Part shown: positions 12,145 to 24,330 of the stretch, one piece after another
How the letters are laid out: every line of letters starts with the position of its first letter
How positions within the stretch are numbered: position 1 is the first letter of the stretch
Source: Solenopsis invicta
Lineage: Eukaryota > Arthropoda > Insecta > Hymenoptera > Formicidae
Direction: 5' to 3'
DNA length: 64,000 nt
NCBI RefSeq assembly: GCF_016802725.1
Contig: NC_052665.1
Location: 23,002,501 to 23,066,500 of the forward strand
Translations under genes and position numbers: made by a program
The notes under the pieces: generated by a model
Told to the model about the DNA's origin: nothing
What the model saw: the letters and a program-made list of their open reading frames with translations, nothing else
The model's database searches: none

Positions 12145-14555
12145 ACACAGGTCTATAAAATTAGGGGGGGGAGGGTCTTGTGCTTTAAACTTTGAATGAC
12201 GTTCCTATAGGATTTTGATGCGCTGAAAACGATTACGTTGTCCGTTTTTTTTCATCACCCTCCATTTTTTACATAATCGCAAAAACAGCTTTTTTCGAAC
12301 TTGACTTCTTTATGAATTTTTTCTGGTTAAAAAAAAATGATAGCGAGGTCAGCTTTACAGCATTTTACGCAGAAATATTCCCCCAATACAGAAAATATTT
12401 TTTTGCATCTTACAAAAATATTTTATGCAAACTGTAAACAAAAAACTTTGAAAAAATTGTGAAAAATCGTAAAAAAATGATAAATTTTGAAATATAAAAC
12501 CAAATAATTAAAAAACAAAAAATTTTACAAAATATTTGACTTTTTAGGCAAATTAGCTCTATGTCTTTAGTTTAATTTTTTTTTTAAATTAATTTCCGAC
12601 ACTTTGTTAAAAAGTTATTGAATTTAAACCATAAATGCATCCCGCGAGCGTTACCTACGATGCGCGACATCCACTCGTATCTGACGGACTGTTATCGAAT
12701 AAAGTTTAAGAAGTTATAAAATTATATGAGATCATGTTGTGTATAGTTTTTTTGGTCACTAATTTTAAAAATAAACAAATCAGAATGGCGGATTCAATAT
12801 AGAAGACAAGAATTTAAAAAATACGTATAATCAACATGAACATCGATATCTGATGGTTTTGTAAGTCTCTAATTACTGCTGTATAATTACAATTGTTTAA
12901 TTAAAAATGGCGGATCTAATATGGTGACAAATAAGTTTCAAAAATTTATTGTAATAATTTAAAATTGTATTATTTATACTGTATGACAAAACAAAGAAAA
13001 GTACGTTATGCTTCCTTTAATGACTTTAGTGTAGTTTTTTTGCTGTTTCAAAATCTTTACTTACTTGTTGTGACAATAGAAAATGTACATACAGAAAGGT
13101 AATTTTGGGTTATCCATCCTGTATCACGTGGAGGTATCATCTTATTACAGAACATGGCCCCTTACGTCAAGAGCATATTTATACTATGTGCAATCCTTTT
13201 TCTTCACTATTTACAACATTACTATTTACATTATTATAATATTTACATTATTCTATATAACGATTAATCTTAATATTAAATTTAAATTTCATTGCATACT
13301 TAAATGTGTAATATAATTTTTCAATTTAATAAAAGCAAGCTCTTTTATTTTTAAAGTCCTGAGTCATTGACATCCTTTTGTACTTTGCTTTCTAGGATTG
13401 ATCTTTTATTAAATAATAAATTTAAATTTAGCATTAAAATTAATCGTTTTGTAGAATAATGTAAATATTATAATAATGTAAATAGTAATCTTGTAAATAG
13501 TGAAGAAAAAGGATTGCACATAGTGTAAATATGTTTCTGACGTAGGGACCATGTCCAGTAATAAGATAATACCTCCATATGGTACAAGATGGGTAACGCA
13601 AAATTACCTTTTTGTATGTACATTTTTTATTGTCACAAAAAGTAAGTAAAAGTTTTTAAACAGCAAAAACTACACTAAAGTCATTAAAAAAAGCATAACA
13701 TACTTTTCTTTGTTTTGTCATATAAATAATACAATTTTAAATTATTACAATAAATTTTTGAAACTTATTTGTCACCATATTAGATCCGCCATTTTTAATT
13801 AAACAATTTTAATTATACAGCAATAATCAGAGACTTACAAAACCATCAGATATCGTTGTTCATGTTGATTATACGCATTTTATAAATTTTTGTCTTCCAT
13901 ATTGAATCCGCTATTCTAATTTGTTTATTTTTAAAATCAGTGACCAAAAAAAAACTATATACAACATAATCTCACATAATTTTATAACTTGAACTTTATT
14001 CGATGGCAGTCCGTTAAACGAGAAAGGATGTCGCGCACCGTAGGTAACGCTCGCGGGATGCATTTATGGTTTAAATTCAAAAACTTTTTAACAAATAATC
14101 GGAAATTAATTTTTTAAAAAAAGAATTAAACTAAAAACATAAAGCTAATTTGCGTAAAAAGTCAAATATTTTGTAAGATTTTTTGTTTTTTAATTATTAG
14201 GTTTTATATTTCAAAATTTATCATTTTTTTACGATTTTTCACAATTTTTTCAAAGTTTTTTGTTTACGGTTTGCATAAAATATTTTTGTAAGATGCAAAA
14301 AAATATTTTCTGTATTGGGGGAATATTTCTGCGTAAAATGCCATAAAGCTGACCTCGCTATCATTTTTTCTTTAACCAGAAAAAATTTATAAAAAAGTCA
14401 AGTTTGAAAAAAGCTGTTTTCGCAATTATTTAAAAAATGTAGGGTGATGGAAAAAAACAGACAATATAGTCGTTTTCAGCGCATCAAAATCCTATAGAAA
14501 CGTCATTCAAAGTTCAAAGCACAAGACCCCTCCCCCCAATTTTGTAGACCTGTGT
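12145..14555. repeat. Large palindrome, arms about 1.14 kb
   Basis: The left arm (12145 to about 13290) and right arm (about 13412 to 14555) are long near-complements. The ends read ACACAGGTCTATAAAATT and AATTTTGTAGACCTGTGT, followed inward by a G-run and GTCTTGTGCTTT. The spacer is about 120 bp. No coding was recognised in the arms. About 90 bp of the same terminus recurs alone at 47618-47710, so this is a dispersed foldback family rather than a one-off inversion. Confidence 0.85.
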
Positions 14556-14559
14556 AATT

Positions 14560-16455
14560 AAAGGCGCAGAAATGGAAATTATGCTTTTGTGTAAAGACGA
14601 CAAACGCGTGGCTTACTTTGACTTAAAGAATGGAAAGATTGAGTTGCGACAGAGAAGTTGCGACAAGTGTCTTATGTTTTCCAGCGACGTTGTAACACAT
14701 AGCTATAACTTCGAGTTATAGAGACAGCGACAATAGAAATTTGATATATTGAGAGATAAACTTCAATTTGTAGAGATTTGACTTTTAAATTCAAGTTACA
14801 GAGGTCAAATAATACCTCTAAATCTAACAAATAATTCGAGTTATGGTAGGTTTTATTTTGACTTATAAAGATTTTCTGCATCGGAGCGGAAGAGAATGAA
14901 CAAAATTTTCGTCTTATAGAAATGTTCGAGTTACTGAGATTCGACTGTAATAAATTAATTACGGATGATTTATCTTGCCGGATTATCTCTATTAAAATCT
15001 TTTAGTTCTTTTCCATCTAAAGTCTGAAAAAATAGATGTTTAGATTTTGATGACAAAAATAATTCATTACCTTAACACTATACATAATTAAATATTACGT
15101 CTTGTATTTACATGCATCCATAAATCAAATATATATTTTTGTTTTCTTATTTATTTGATAATTTCACTCCGCATGTTATCCGTAAAATATGTCCGTAATA
15201 TCTTTCCTCAATGCATCTCTGTTATACAAAGAAAACGTGTCAGATATTGCTTTACTTTATATTGTTCATATTATCAATAATACTCAAGAATTGCGAATGT
15301 ATCTATTACATTACTGTTAACGTTCTTCTAAAATTTCTCTATCCAAAAGACGCACGTTGCTTTATTCTTTCTTAGTTGCATCGTTTGCATTAATAAAGAA
15401 GTATTCGCGATGAGTAATAAGCTTCCTCTCTTAAAAGCTTACAAGAAAACAATAAGATATTCGACTACCATTTGTTAAGATTGTATATTACACTCTTATT
15501 AGAAGTCACAACTTTAAAAATCAATACTATTAAATTCGAGAAAGGCCAATATACGATCATTGCAAGATCTTAGTGCTGAAATAATGTTTTTTGTGTGATT
15601 TTACATACAATTCTAATTCTTTCGAACTGTGCATCGTTATTTTCAAATACAACTCTTAAATGAAAGTAAAAATGTAATATCAGTAAAATTAAATCGACAA
15701 TTAGTGTAGTTACTAAGTGGTACTAATTAGCATCTCAAAGATCTCCCCACCCAGAAAGTGAAAAATTTGTTACAAAAAGTATTACTTCTCGCTAAATTTT
15801 AAACTTGGATCTTTTTATATTCACATTTCATGCGAGTATCTTAGCTAGTTCGAATATTGATGATAATATCTAAAAATCAAGTCTTTTAGAGAAGGAAAGA
15901 AAAATTATATTTTATTTATTTCTGTAAACATCAATTAACAATATAATAACATTGATATTTTAATTTTATACTCAATAATATAGCAATTACATACATATGT
16001 GTTATATTACATTTACATTTTTAAGTAATAATTTTTGTGAAACAATAATATTAATATAATTATCTTAAAGTGAAAGACTCAAGATTTAACAAATTAAGGT
16101 TAAGTATAAGGCTAATGAAAGTACCGCGCGGTTATTATTGTGCAAAGCAGATTTATCAGTCATAGACAAAAAGAATTTTTTATTCCAAAAATGTTCGAAC
16201 ATTTTGATTCAACTTTGGAGTCATCTTCAGCGTGAGACAAATTTCAAGAAACAATAACAATTAATTATCTGGCCATCGTCGATGTGCGGATGAGTCACTA
16301 ACGGTTTGCTAGACCCAAAATGCAACTTTTCCACTGTATATACCTATAGACAGAGGAGATAGTGTAATCTCCCTATAAATGTATGCATTGTTTTACATAA
16401 AATCTTACAAATTAAAAAAAAATAATTTAAAACAAGTGACTCACCACCAGACGCC
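14560..16455. other. No gene; degenerate minisatellite near the start
   Basis: 14710-14950 holds loosely repeated words TCGAGTTATAGAG, TCAAGTTACAGAG, TCGAGTTATGG and TCGAGTTACTGAG at irregular spacing. The rest is AT-rich with nothing recognised. Confidence 0.4.
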
Positions 16456-16460
16456 AACCA

Positions 16461-16606
16461 GCAGGCCTATTCTGTAATTTTTAATGACAGTTTCGTTATT
16501 GTTATAACGTTGATGAGCAGCTTTTTCATCATGTATTATATCTGCGCAACAATGTTAAATTATAACGATAATGAAACTGTTGTTCAGAGTTACAAAATAG
16601 GTCTGC
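16461..16606. mobile_element. MITE, 146 bp
   Basis: The ends GCAGGCCTATTCTGTAA and TTACAAAATAGGTCTGC are inverted, and the complementarity continues to ACAGTTTCGTTATTGTTATAA about 50 bp in. Non-coding. Confidence 0.75.
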
Positions 16607-16720
16607 AGCGAAACAATGGATAACAAAACTCCTCGAAACATTTTTAATCTATATGTTCAAGCAAATTAAGATTCCGCAATGGCTGTTCTTAACCTGATGT
16701 TCCTAAACTGATGTTCCTAA

Positions 16721-16915
16721 AGTCCGTATCACACTACAGACTCCCGACTCTGACTTGACTACTGACTCTGACTCCCGATTATAATTCAACAAATAGAGTG
16801 ATCTCTATTCTTGATTCGGCAGTCAGAGTCGGTCAGGGCTTTGCTGTGATTGGTTGAATTATAGTCGGAGTCAGTAGTCGAATCATAGTCGGGAGTCTGT
16901 AGTGTGATACAGGCT
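16721..16915. mobile_element. MITE, about 195 bp, long TIR
   Basis: Inverted ends: AGTCCGTATCACACTACAG on the left and CTGTAGTGTGATACAGGCTT on the right, extending over about 70 bp through repeated GACTC/GAGTC words. The word TGATGTTCCTAA occurs twice just left of the element and once just right of it. Confidence 0.8.
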
Positions 16916-18112
16916 TAATGTGATGTTCCTAACAGCGTTGCTTTTAAGTGACTGAGCGTTAAACATAAGACCCGATCGGTTATATTATTACACGTAACAT
17001 ATAGATAACAAAGCAAGTTAGAATAGAAAATATACCTTGTTAAAGATCAAGTAAGAAGGAAAACAAACAAAAGTGACCTCCGCCGTTGAAAAATGAATAA
17101 ATTAAATAATGAATCCAAAGTAAAATTAAATAAATTCTATAAAATATAAATAAATTAGATCAAATATAAAAAATTCAGATAGATTACATGAAATGTAAAT
17201 AAATTACCGCAGTCAAACCGTAAAAATCAAATAAAATATAAAACTAAAACTCTTAGTGAAAACATTACATAACATTATTCTTAATTTTTATAATTTTCTT
17301 ACTAGTAAAGCTTTCCATTGGGCCTCCTCAGATTTCGACCGCATATGGTTTTTCCGAATCAATTTTGAAGGAAAATAACAACCTAAAAAGATTTTCGCCT
17401 GAGAGTAAGCGGTTCACTATGGGCATGAAAATGAATTTTTTAAATTTTTTGGTATATGGACCTTATTTTTCCTATATTTCAGATCGTAGCTTACGAATGA
17501 CTGGATCGATTTTTAATTGCAGAGAAGCATTTGAAAGCTAAAAATTATAAAAAAAAGAAAAAGTTAGGAAAAAATTAAAATTAAATTTTAATTGTTAATA
17601 AATTTTTATTAGCACATTTATTTTTTATTTTTTTATTTTTCAATCAATTATAATGTTTCGCTGTTTTTAATTTGGTGCTATATTAAATGGATGGTCATTT
17701 GGAACTCTGAAAATAGATAAAAAAAAATCACAGTTTTCAAATTATGTAACTAGTGCTTTACAATTAGTTGTCTATTAAATAATTTTATTATTATCGATTT
17801 TCAAAAAAACTTTTATAAATTATTTATTTAACAAACTCTTCACAAAAATGAAAAATAAAAACAAATTAAAAACAGCAAAACATTATAATTGATTAAAAAA
17901 TAAAAAATAAATATGATAATAAAATAAAAATAAATATGATAATAAATATGATAATAAAAATTTATTAACAATTAAAATTTAATTTTTTCTTAACGTTTTC
18001 TTTTTTTATAATTTTTGTATAATTTTTAGTTTTCAATTGCTTCTCAGCAATTGAAAACCGATCCAATCATTCAAGAGCTACGACCTGAAATATAGAGAAA
18101 ATAAGGTCCATA

Positions 18113-19005
18113 GAGGAGACCGGGGCTAAACGCCCCATATTTTAAAATTTTGAAGCTACAACTTCTCAGACAATTAATTGTTATAATTACCTATAAAAAC
18201 GTGATAGAGGCAACCTTTCTCTATATGTTAATGATTAATATGATCCTGTTGATCATACGTTTTATTTTATAATAACCAAAATATAAACGTGCAACAACGT
18301 GGCCATTTTGCCCCAATACTGGGGTTAGTTGATTAGTAGTGCCTAGGCTCAGTTTTTCATTATCTAATTAACTGATGGTTAAATTTTACTTGTTGTTTTA
18401 TCCAATGGACTTCATCCATGATGTCATAGGTAAAGCTTATTGATTAAAACTTAAATTTAAGTTTAACCATAAGTTAACTAGATAATGAAAAACTGGGCCC
18501 TAGTAGCGTGGGACAAGAAGACTCCGTATAAAATGTACGTAATCTGCACGTATAATAGTCAATGCCACGGCGTGACACGGAGGTGTACTAAGCGCCATGG
18601 CGCACGGTGCCAATCATTAAATATGAGCCAACTGAGCCCGATCGCTCATCTGCTTTATTTCAATCATTTTATGAATGAAAATTGGGTTTACTATCCAAAA
18701 TAATATATCATACGTTTGCGTAAAACTTTATTCTAATAATAACACGTTACTTAACTTTATACATTGACGCTAAAAAATATTAATATAAAATTTCGGGAGT
18801 TTCAGAAATTTACTTTGCTACTGTTGAAATTGGTTTTTTGTTTTTTAAAAATGTAATATTATTCCAATTTTAATGAAACTTAGAGAAAAGTATCTATATT
18901 CTAAAAGGATGTTTCGCGATTTTTTATTTGCTATTTGTTTCAAGATAAATACTAAAAAAGAACACATAGTCAACCAGCCCCTGGTGTCATTTAACCCTCG
19001 TCTCC
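18113..19005. mobile_element. TA-flanked element A with GAGGAGA ends, 893 bp
   Basis: The left end GAGGAGACCGGGGCTAAAC and the right end (reversed) GGAGACGAGGGTTAAATGAC form an imperfect TIR. TA flanks both sides (18111-18112, 19006-19007). It sits inside the right arm of the surrounding palindrome. It encodes no transposase and contains a nested 162-bp MITE. Its ends resemble those of elements B and C (42502, 44888) and of the pogo-like element at 51904. Confidence 0.75.
18343..18504. mobile_element. MITE nested in element A, 162 bp
   Basis: Inverted ends CTAGGCTCAGTTTTTCATTA and TAATGAAAAACTGGGCCCTAG-like sequence pair over about 60 bp (also GATGGTTAAA with TTTAACCAT). Third nesting level: MITE in element A in the palindrome. 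Confidence 0.8.
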
Positions 19006-19159
19006 TATACCAAACCTCAAAAATTCATTTTCATGCCCACAGCGAATCGCTTATTCTCAGGTGAAAATCTTTCTAGGTTGTTGTTTTCCTTTGAAATAGA
19101 TTCGGAAAAACCAGATTTCGGTTGAAACCTGAGGGAGCCCAATGGAAAGTTTTACTTGT

Positions 19160-20050
19160 TAGTAATGCGAGGATAAACATGATGCAGGCATTCTGGCATC
19201 CGTAGATTTAAGCCGTTCTTTTGCATCTGGATGTGAAGCATTTAGGACACCAAACGCCTGCTTAAGAATCGTTCAGAATACATAATTTGGATACTCTTAT
19301 TAGCCTTATACTTATTCCTAATTTGTTAAATAACATTAATGTTTGTGTCATTATTGTTTGTATGATCTGCTTACAAGTTGATGTTTACTAGAATATGACT
19401 ATATATTGTAAATAATAAAAAAATCAATATATCAGTATTTTAATTAATCACTGATCTTGATAAAATATTGTGAACTGAGAAGCTGAATATAAATAAATCA
19501 CCGTTCTTTACGCAGAATTGAGCGCAGTGACAAAGGTTTGATCCTAAAATAATCGATAGCGATATGCGGATAAAATGTGCAGCAGTATGCCTAAGTATAG
19601 TTAAGGTACCAGCAGCGATTAGCTTGGCCATTAAAGAGAACGGAGGCAAGAAAACGTTATTGCCTGGTAGAAATCGGCCGTGTTATCTCTGCACTCAATT
19701 AGATCCGTAAAGGATCGCGTATAGCCCATTGGTCTCCTTTGCTCCCGACATGCCAGGTTATCTCTCTCAATTCCTTCTTTTCCAGCGAATACTTGGTCAT
19801 TTCTGTGCGCGATAAACATTTTTTGCACAATAAACATTTTCCAAGGTATAACATCGATTTTATTTACAGATATTTTTTAGTTAGAAATATCTATTAATGT
19901 TGATGAAATGTCGATAATGTTTATTAAGATAAATTGTTATTGAGAGTATATTACTCATAAGCGAAGAATCAACCTTTTGACTACATGGATTTTGTTTAAA
20001 TTTTTAATGTTACATTATACCCCTCCTACTAATAAGAAATAAAACAACTT
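19160..20050. other. Unassigned; GC-richer patch at 19.5-19.8 kb
   Basis: 19490-19830 is more balanced in composition than its surroundings. The minus strand gives protein-like stretches (EKKELREITWHVGSKGDQ) broken by stops. No family is recognised. Confidence 0.25.
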
Positions 20051-20052
20051 GG

Positions 20053-20771
20053 AACGGTGTTAGTTTGGCTTATTTTTTTTTTCTAAAAGTTGACAGCCAT
20101 GTAACTAAACGAAGAAGTGTTCCGCACTCATTGTTTAACCTGCAAAATCGTAATAAATTGTGGACGCTGTGTTAAACCAGAAAAAGATGTCAAAAATATA
20201 CTTTTTAGAGCTTCAAAATGATAATAAAACTTACAATTTTTTGGTGCCAAAAGATATTAACGATTTAGCTCATAGTGGTAAATATTGTAATAAATTATTA
20301 CAAAAACAAAATTTTTCTCATAATTTTTAACTTTTTAGATTCATCATATGCAAACAAATTATGAATTATGTAAAAACAAAAATATCCCGAGTTATTTAAT
20401 AAAAATAAATCTACAAAAATTGAACATATGATAAAAAAGTATTAAAATTATTACAAAATTCTAAAACTATACAACTTAATGTATCAAATGATATATAATT
20501 ATGATATTTATCTTCGTTAAAAAAAATTTCTATATTTTCATCACTGTCACTTGAACTAGAACTTGTAAAAGCCATATCAATTAAGTACCATAGCTTCATT
20601 TTGATTCATATTTACATTTTTTATTAGAAAAGAAGAAAATATAAATATTCGTTTTTGAGTGGTGTTGATTTTTATAGGTTAAATAATGAGTGCGGAACAC
20701 TTCTCCGTTTAGTTTACATGGCTGCCACACACAACTTTTAAAAAGAAAGAATAAACCAAACCAACACCGTT
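20053..20771. mobile_element. Foldback element, 719 bp, arms about 95 bp
   Basis: The ends AACGGTGTTAGTTTGGCTTA and AAACCAACACCGTT are inverted; arms continue through GTTCCGCACTCATT. On the minus strand the interior starts a frame MAFTSSSSSDSDENIEIFF, a Ser/Asp-rich start of the kind seen in PIF/Harbinger nucleases, but it runs out within about 60 codons. Harbinger affinity is a guess; no 3-bp target duplication is visible. Confidence 0.65.
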
Positions 20772-21512
20772 CGGCATATACCCACAGTTTTTGAGAAATA
20801 ATTGTTTAAAAGTATTTATGTATGAATATGTTGAAGCGATTTGCAGGTAGTAAGAGTTAGTTGAGTGATAAAATAAACAAAACTAGAATGCTGGATATCA
20901 TTCGTTAAAATCTGCTTTTACCAACTTTTCCTTCTCTGCAGTTTTTTCTTAAATTAAATGTGCAATTAAGTTAATGTAAAGTTTGAATAAATTATTAAAT
21001 CAAACAATAATTAAAATTTAAATTATTTGCTTACTTTTCATTACCAACTGTAAAAAAATGATTTGTAGATTCAATTAGAAAAAATAATTATTTTTTAATA
21101 CTAGTTTATTTATGTATTATACAAAGTTATATTATAATTATTTTAATTGCTTATAAAAATGTTGTTCAAAACGAGAATGCTCATATATATTTAGATGGTA
21201 ATTATTATAAAATCAGAGTTAGTTAAATTAATACTACTTTTTGACTAAATTAGTTTAAAATTAATGGCTTATAAAATTAATTTTGTTACTTTAAAAATTG
21301 GATAAATAAAAAGCAAACTCAGTAACCAAGTCTCAGTAATTATTAACTCATTAAAACCCATGGTCGGACGAGCAAAGATAATCAATAAATAACAATTAGA
21401 AGTACGACCGAAACATGAAAAAATATTATTGTCATAAAAAGCATCAATTTTTATATTCAAGATCTATGTACACATAAATATTATTAAAGTAAAAACATAA
21501 ATAAAAATATGA

Positions 21513-23150
21513 GGCATTTTACGTGAAAGGGGTCCACCTAAAAATAAACTGTTTGGGATTTTTATAATAATAATGAAAACATGTTAGTAGACGTATTGTA
21601 TAAGGTTAATAAAAGAAATAAGTATTATATGCTTTGCATCAAAGATATTGAAGGCTATTGTTTAAATAAAAAAAAAATGTTTTTTTAAACATTTGTAGTT
21701 AAAATTAAAAAATTTTAGAGACATGATTTTTTTAAGATATTTCCTGTACTTTCAGATAAAAATATTAATTTTAATGACAAAAATTTAATAGTATCGAAAA
21801 AATTAATTTTTTAGTTTTAAATAAAAAAATTAACAATTTTATCTATTGTTAAAAATCTGAAAAAATTCTCAAAAATACTTTAATACATGTAGAATATTGC
21901 ATCATAAAGCAAATTTTGGGATCGTAATGGGATCCTCTCGAAAATAAATATTTTTACCAATACAAAATTATAATTTTAGCCAAAAGCTACATAATATCAA
22001 TTTTTATTGACCAATTATTTAGTATTACGTAAATAATATATTTTTAACAAATAACTATGAGATGAAAAATAGTTGTGAGGTCTGCGTTTTATATTATTTA
22101 TACTTATCTATTTTTTCTGTTTTTTGGAAAAAAAGTCTTACCATACTTCTCATCAAAACTGAATTTTTTAAAAATTAATTTATTTTTGTTTGCAAGAATA
22201 ATCGCATGATATTTTAATGTACCCGGAATAGTTTTCGCTAATGCAAATCTTGGTTCCAAAAGTTGACTTAATTTGTCGTGATTTGTTTTTGAACTAAATA
22301 AAATTATTGTTTCTTTCATATTATTTTTAGTCCACAGATACAATGCCTCAGCATTGAGGAATACACTTTCTTACAAACTAGCTTTCCTTGCTAATCGTCT
22401 TAAATTTTCATCAACACCATCACAGGGACTTTTCCCATGTACTGTAGTAAAGAAGTGCTATTCGGCCATGATACCAAAATCAATTAATTAAAAAAAAATT
22501 TAGTTTTGATGAAAAACAAGACTTTTTTTCCAAAAAAACATAGAAAAAAATAAGTTTGAATAATATAAAACGCAGACTTTATAACTATTTTTTATTTTAT
22601 AGTTATTTCTTAAAAATATATTATTTACGTAATACTAAATAATTGGTCAATAAAAATTAATATTATCTAGCTTTTGAGCAAAATTTTAATTTTGTATTGA
22701 TAAAAATATTTATTTTCAAGAGGATCCCATTGCGAGCCCAAAATTTGCTTTATGGTGCGATATTTTACATGTATTGAAGTATTTTTGAGAATTTTTTCAA
22801 ATTTTAAAAAATGGATAAAATTGTTCATTTTTTTATTTAAAACTAAAAAATTAATTTTTTTGATACTAATAAATTTTTGTCATTAAAACTAATATTTTTA
22901 TCTAAAAGTATGGAAAAAAAAAAAATTATGTCTCTAAAATTTGTTTAATTTTAGCTGTTAAAAATGTTAAAAAAAGAAAAATATTTTTTTTTAATTTAAA
23001 CGCTAGCCTTCAATATCTTTGATGCAAAGCATATAATACTTATTTTTTTATCATTAACCTTATACAATACGTCCACTAACATGTTTTCATTATCATTTTA
23101 AAAATCCCAAACAGTTTATTTTTAGGTAGACCCCTTTCACGTGGAATGCC
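21513..23150. repeat. Palindrome, arms about 660 bp, with a gene fragment as spacer
   Basis: The outer ends GGCATTTTACGTGAAAGGGG and CCCCTTTCACGTGGAATGCC are inverted, and the arms pair to about 22175 and 22485. Internal matches include GGGATCCTCTCGAAAATAAA with its complement at 22715. The spacer (22176-22484) carries a minus-strand coding scrap. Confidence 0.85.
22104..22480 (-). pseudogene. Fragment of an uncharacterised TE-linked insect protein family
   Basis: The minus-strand translation shows a block with HGKSPCDGVDENLRRLARKA, a stop, then an open run ALYLWTKNNMKETIILFSS and LEPRFALAKTIPGTLKYHA. From memory this is a multi-copy protein found in many arthropod genomes (HGK-x2-CDG, then AKTIPGTL-x2-H), of unknown function and often near transposons. 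Here only about 120 residues remain. The fragment fills the spacer of a palindrome and its C-terminus runs into the arm. Confidence 0.5.
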
Positions 23151-23485
23151 CCATATATGTTATTTAAATTATACATCTGTTTTATAAATATAAAATCAGA
23201 ATAATGTAATAATTTATTTCTATGCGCGTTTACTACACAATTCTAATCATTAGCTAGCTGACTATTAGCTAATTATTTTCATTTTGTTAGGTTTTTATAA
23301 GTGTTATAAAAATACAGCAAACACGGAATCTGAGCGAATGATGATGTTCGATGAAATTGAGAAAATAAATGAACGACTTCCGAACTTGAATATGAATATC
23401 CGAACGTTTACGTACGCTATTCGTTCGGTGTTCATTTTGCGAGTAAAGCGGTGTAAGTAGGAGTATTACTGTCGTCGCGTTTGCA

Positions 23486-23755
23486 TTGACGCATAGCAAG
23501 CATTGTGAATTGTTGTTTCCTTTGCAAGCATTACATCTAGTTCCGTTGTCGCAGTCTTGTCCCACTAGAAGAAAGTTTAAGAAAACAAGCATTTTGAGTA
23601 CTATTCTTCATAATTGCGTTCGTGCGTTGTTGACATTCGATTGGTGCGATTCAATTGAAGAATTGGTTGTTGAAATCGAGACTTTTCACAGACGCAGGAT
23701 CGTCGAGCGATTTGCTGCGTTACTTTCAATGCTTGAATGCGGGTACAATTGCTAG
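23486..23755 (+). CDS. Hypothetical ORF, 89 codons, unrecognised
   Basis: An open frame containing RRKFKKTSILSTILHN and then RIVERFAALLSMLECGYNC ends at TAG 23753-23755. An AATAAA signal follows near 23849. A polypyrimidine tract plus AG near 23524 could be a splice acceptor inside it. The surrounding 23.4-24.3 kb is markedly less AT-rich than the rest, as expected for a host exon or UTR. No family is recognised. Confidence 0.25.
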   Translation: MTHSKHCELLFPLQALHLVPLSQSCPTRRKFKKTSILSTILHNCVRALLTFDWCDSIEELVVEIETFHRRRIVERFAALLSMLECGYNC

Positions 23756-23859
23756 TGCAATTGCTAGAGCGACCGCCGGATAATGCGGTATCTTTTTTTA
23801 CACGAATTCTTGTACCAGCATTCGCCTGATGCGTTGTTTATGTTTTAAATAAATGTTCT

Positions 23860-24330
23860 TTGCTATTGTACATTAGCGCGCTGAATTTTTCGCCTTTCTA
23901 CCGTCTTCCTCGATTCTTCAGCGTATGCAGCCCTTGAATTCTTCGTCCTGCCTCTCTATCGTTAGTTTGAGCTAGCCGCCCTCGCGCGAAAGACGGTTCT
24001 AATCGCGTTAATTTAAAAAGACTTAATTATTTTGTGCTTGCCAGTGTGAATTTTCAGTTCTCGTCAAACATTCGCGAGCGGTAATTTTGAGGATTGACGC
24101 TGTCTAAACGCGCGCCTGACGTCTAATTTTTCGTTATTTTGTGACTTTTGCGTTTATGGAAAACTGTCTGAGCTGCAGAGATATTTTCGTGACCCTTTTC
24201 TTTGTTCCTTCTTTTTTTTAATTGCGCCGATCCGCGAGGAACGCTCACGGACGGCGTGACAAACAACTCATTCATTTTCAATGCAAATTAAAGTTAATTT
24301 ATTAGTGATTTAAGGTAAGTGTATCGATTT
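23860..24330 (+). other. GC-richer non-coding block ending in a splice-donor-like site
   Basis: A CpG-containing, non-coding stretch runs to about 24313, where AAGGTAAGTGTATCG matches the splice-donor consensus very well. It could be a 5' untranslated exon or promoter of a gene further right, but no partner exon was found. Confidence 0.25.

Larger units (their letters stand above)
17304..19156. repeat. Palindrome interrupted by a TA-flanked insertion
   Basis: The outer arms start with AGTAAAGCTTTCCATTGGGC and end with GCCCAATGGAAAGTTTTACT. The left arm runs 17304 to about 17700. Its partner is split: about 17870-18112 and 19006-19156. The split is exactly the element at 18113-19005. Removing it rejoins the right arm as GGTCCATA-CCAAA, matching the left arm TTTGGTATATGGACC apart from one TA. 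Confidence 0.85.

Noticed and set aside
16694..16935. TGATGTTCCTAA as the target duplication of the MITE at 16721
   Set aside because: Two copies lie on the left side and the right one is several bases away from the element end, so it is not a clean flanking duplication.
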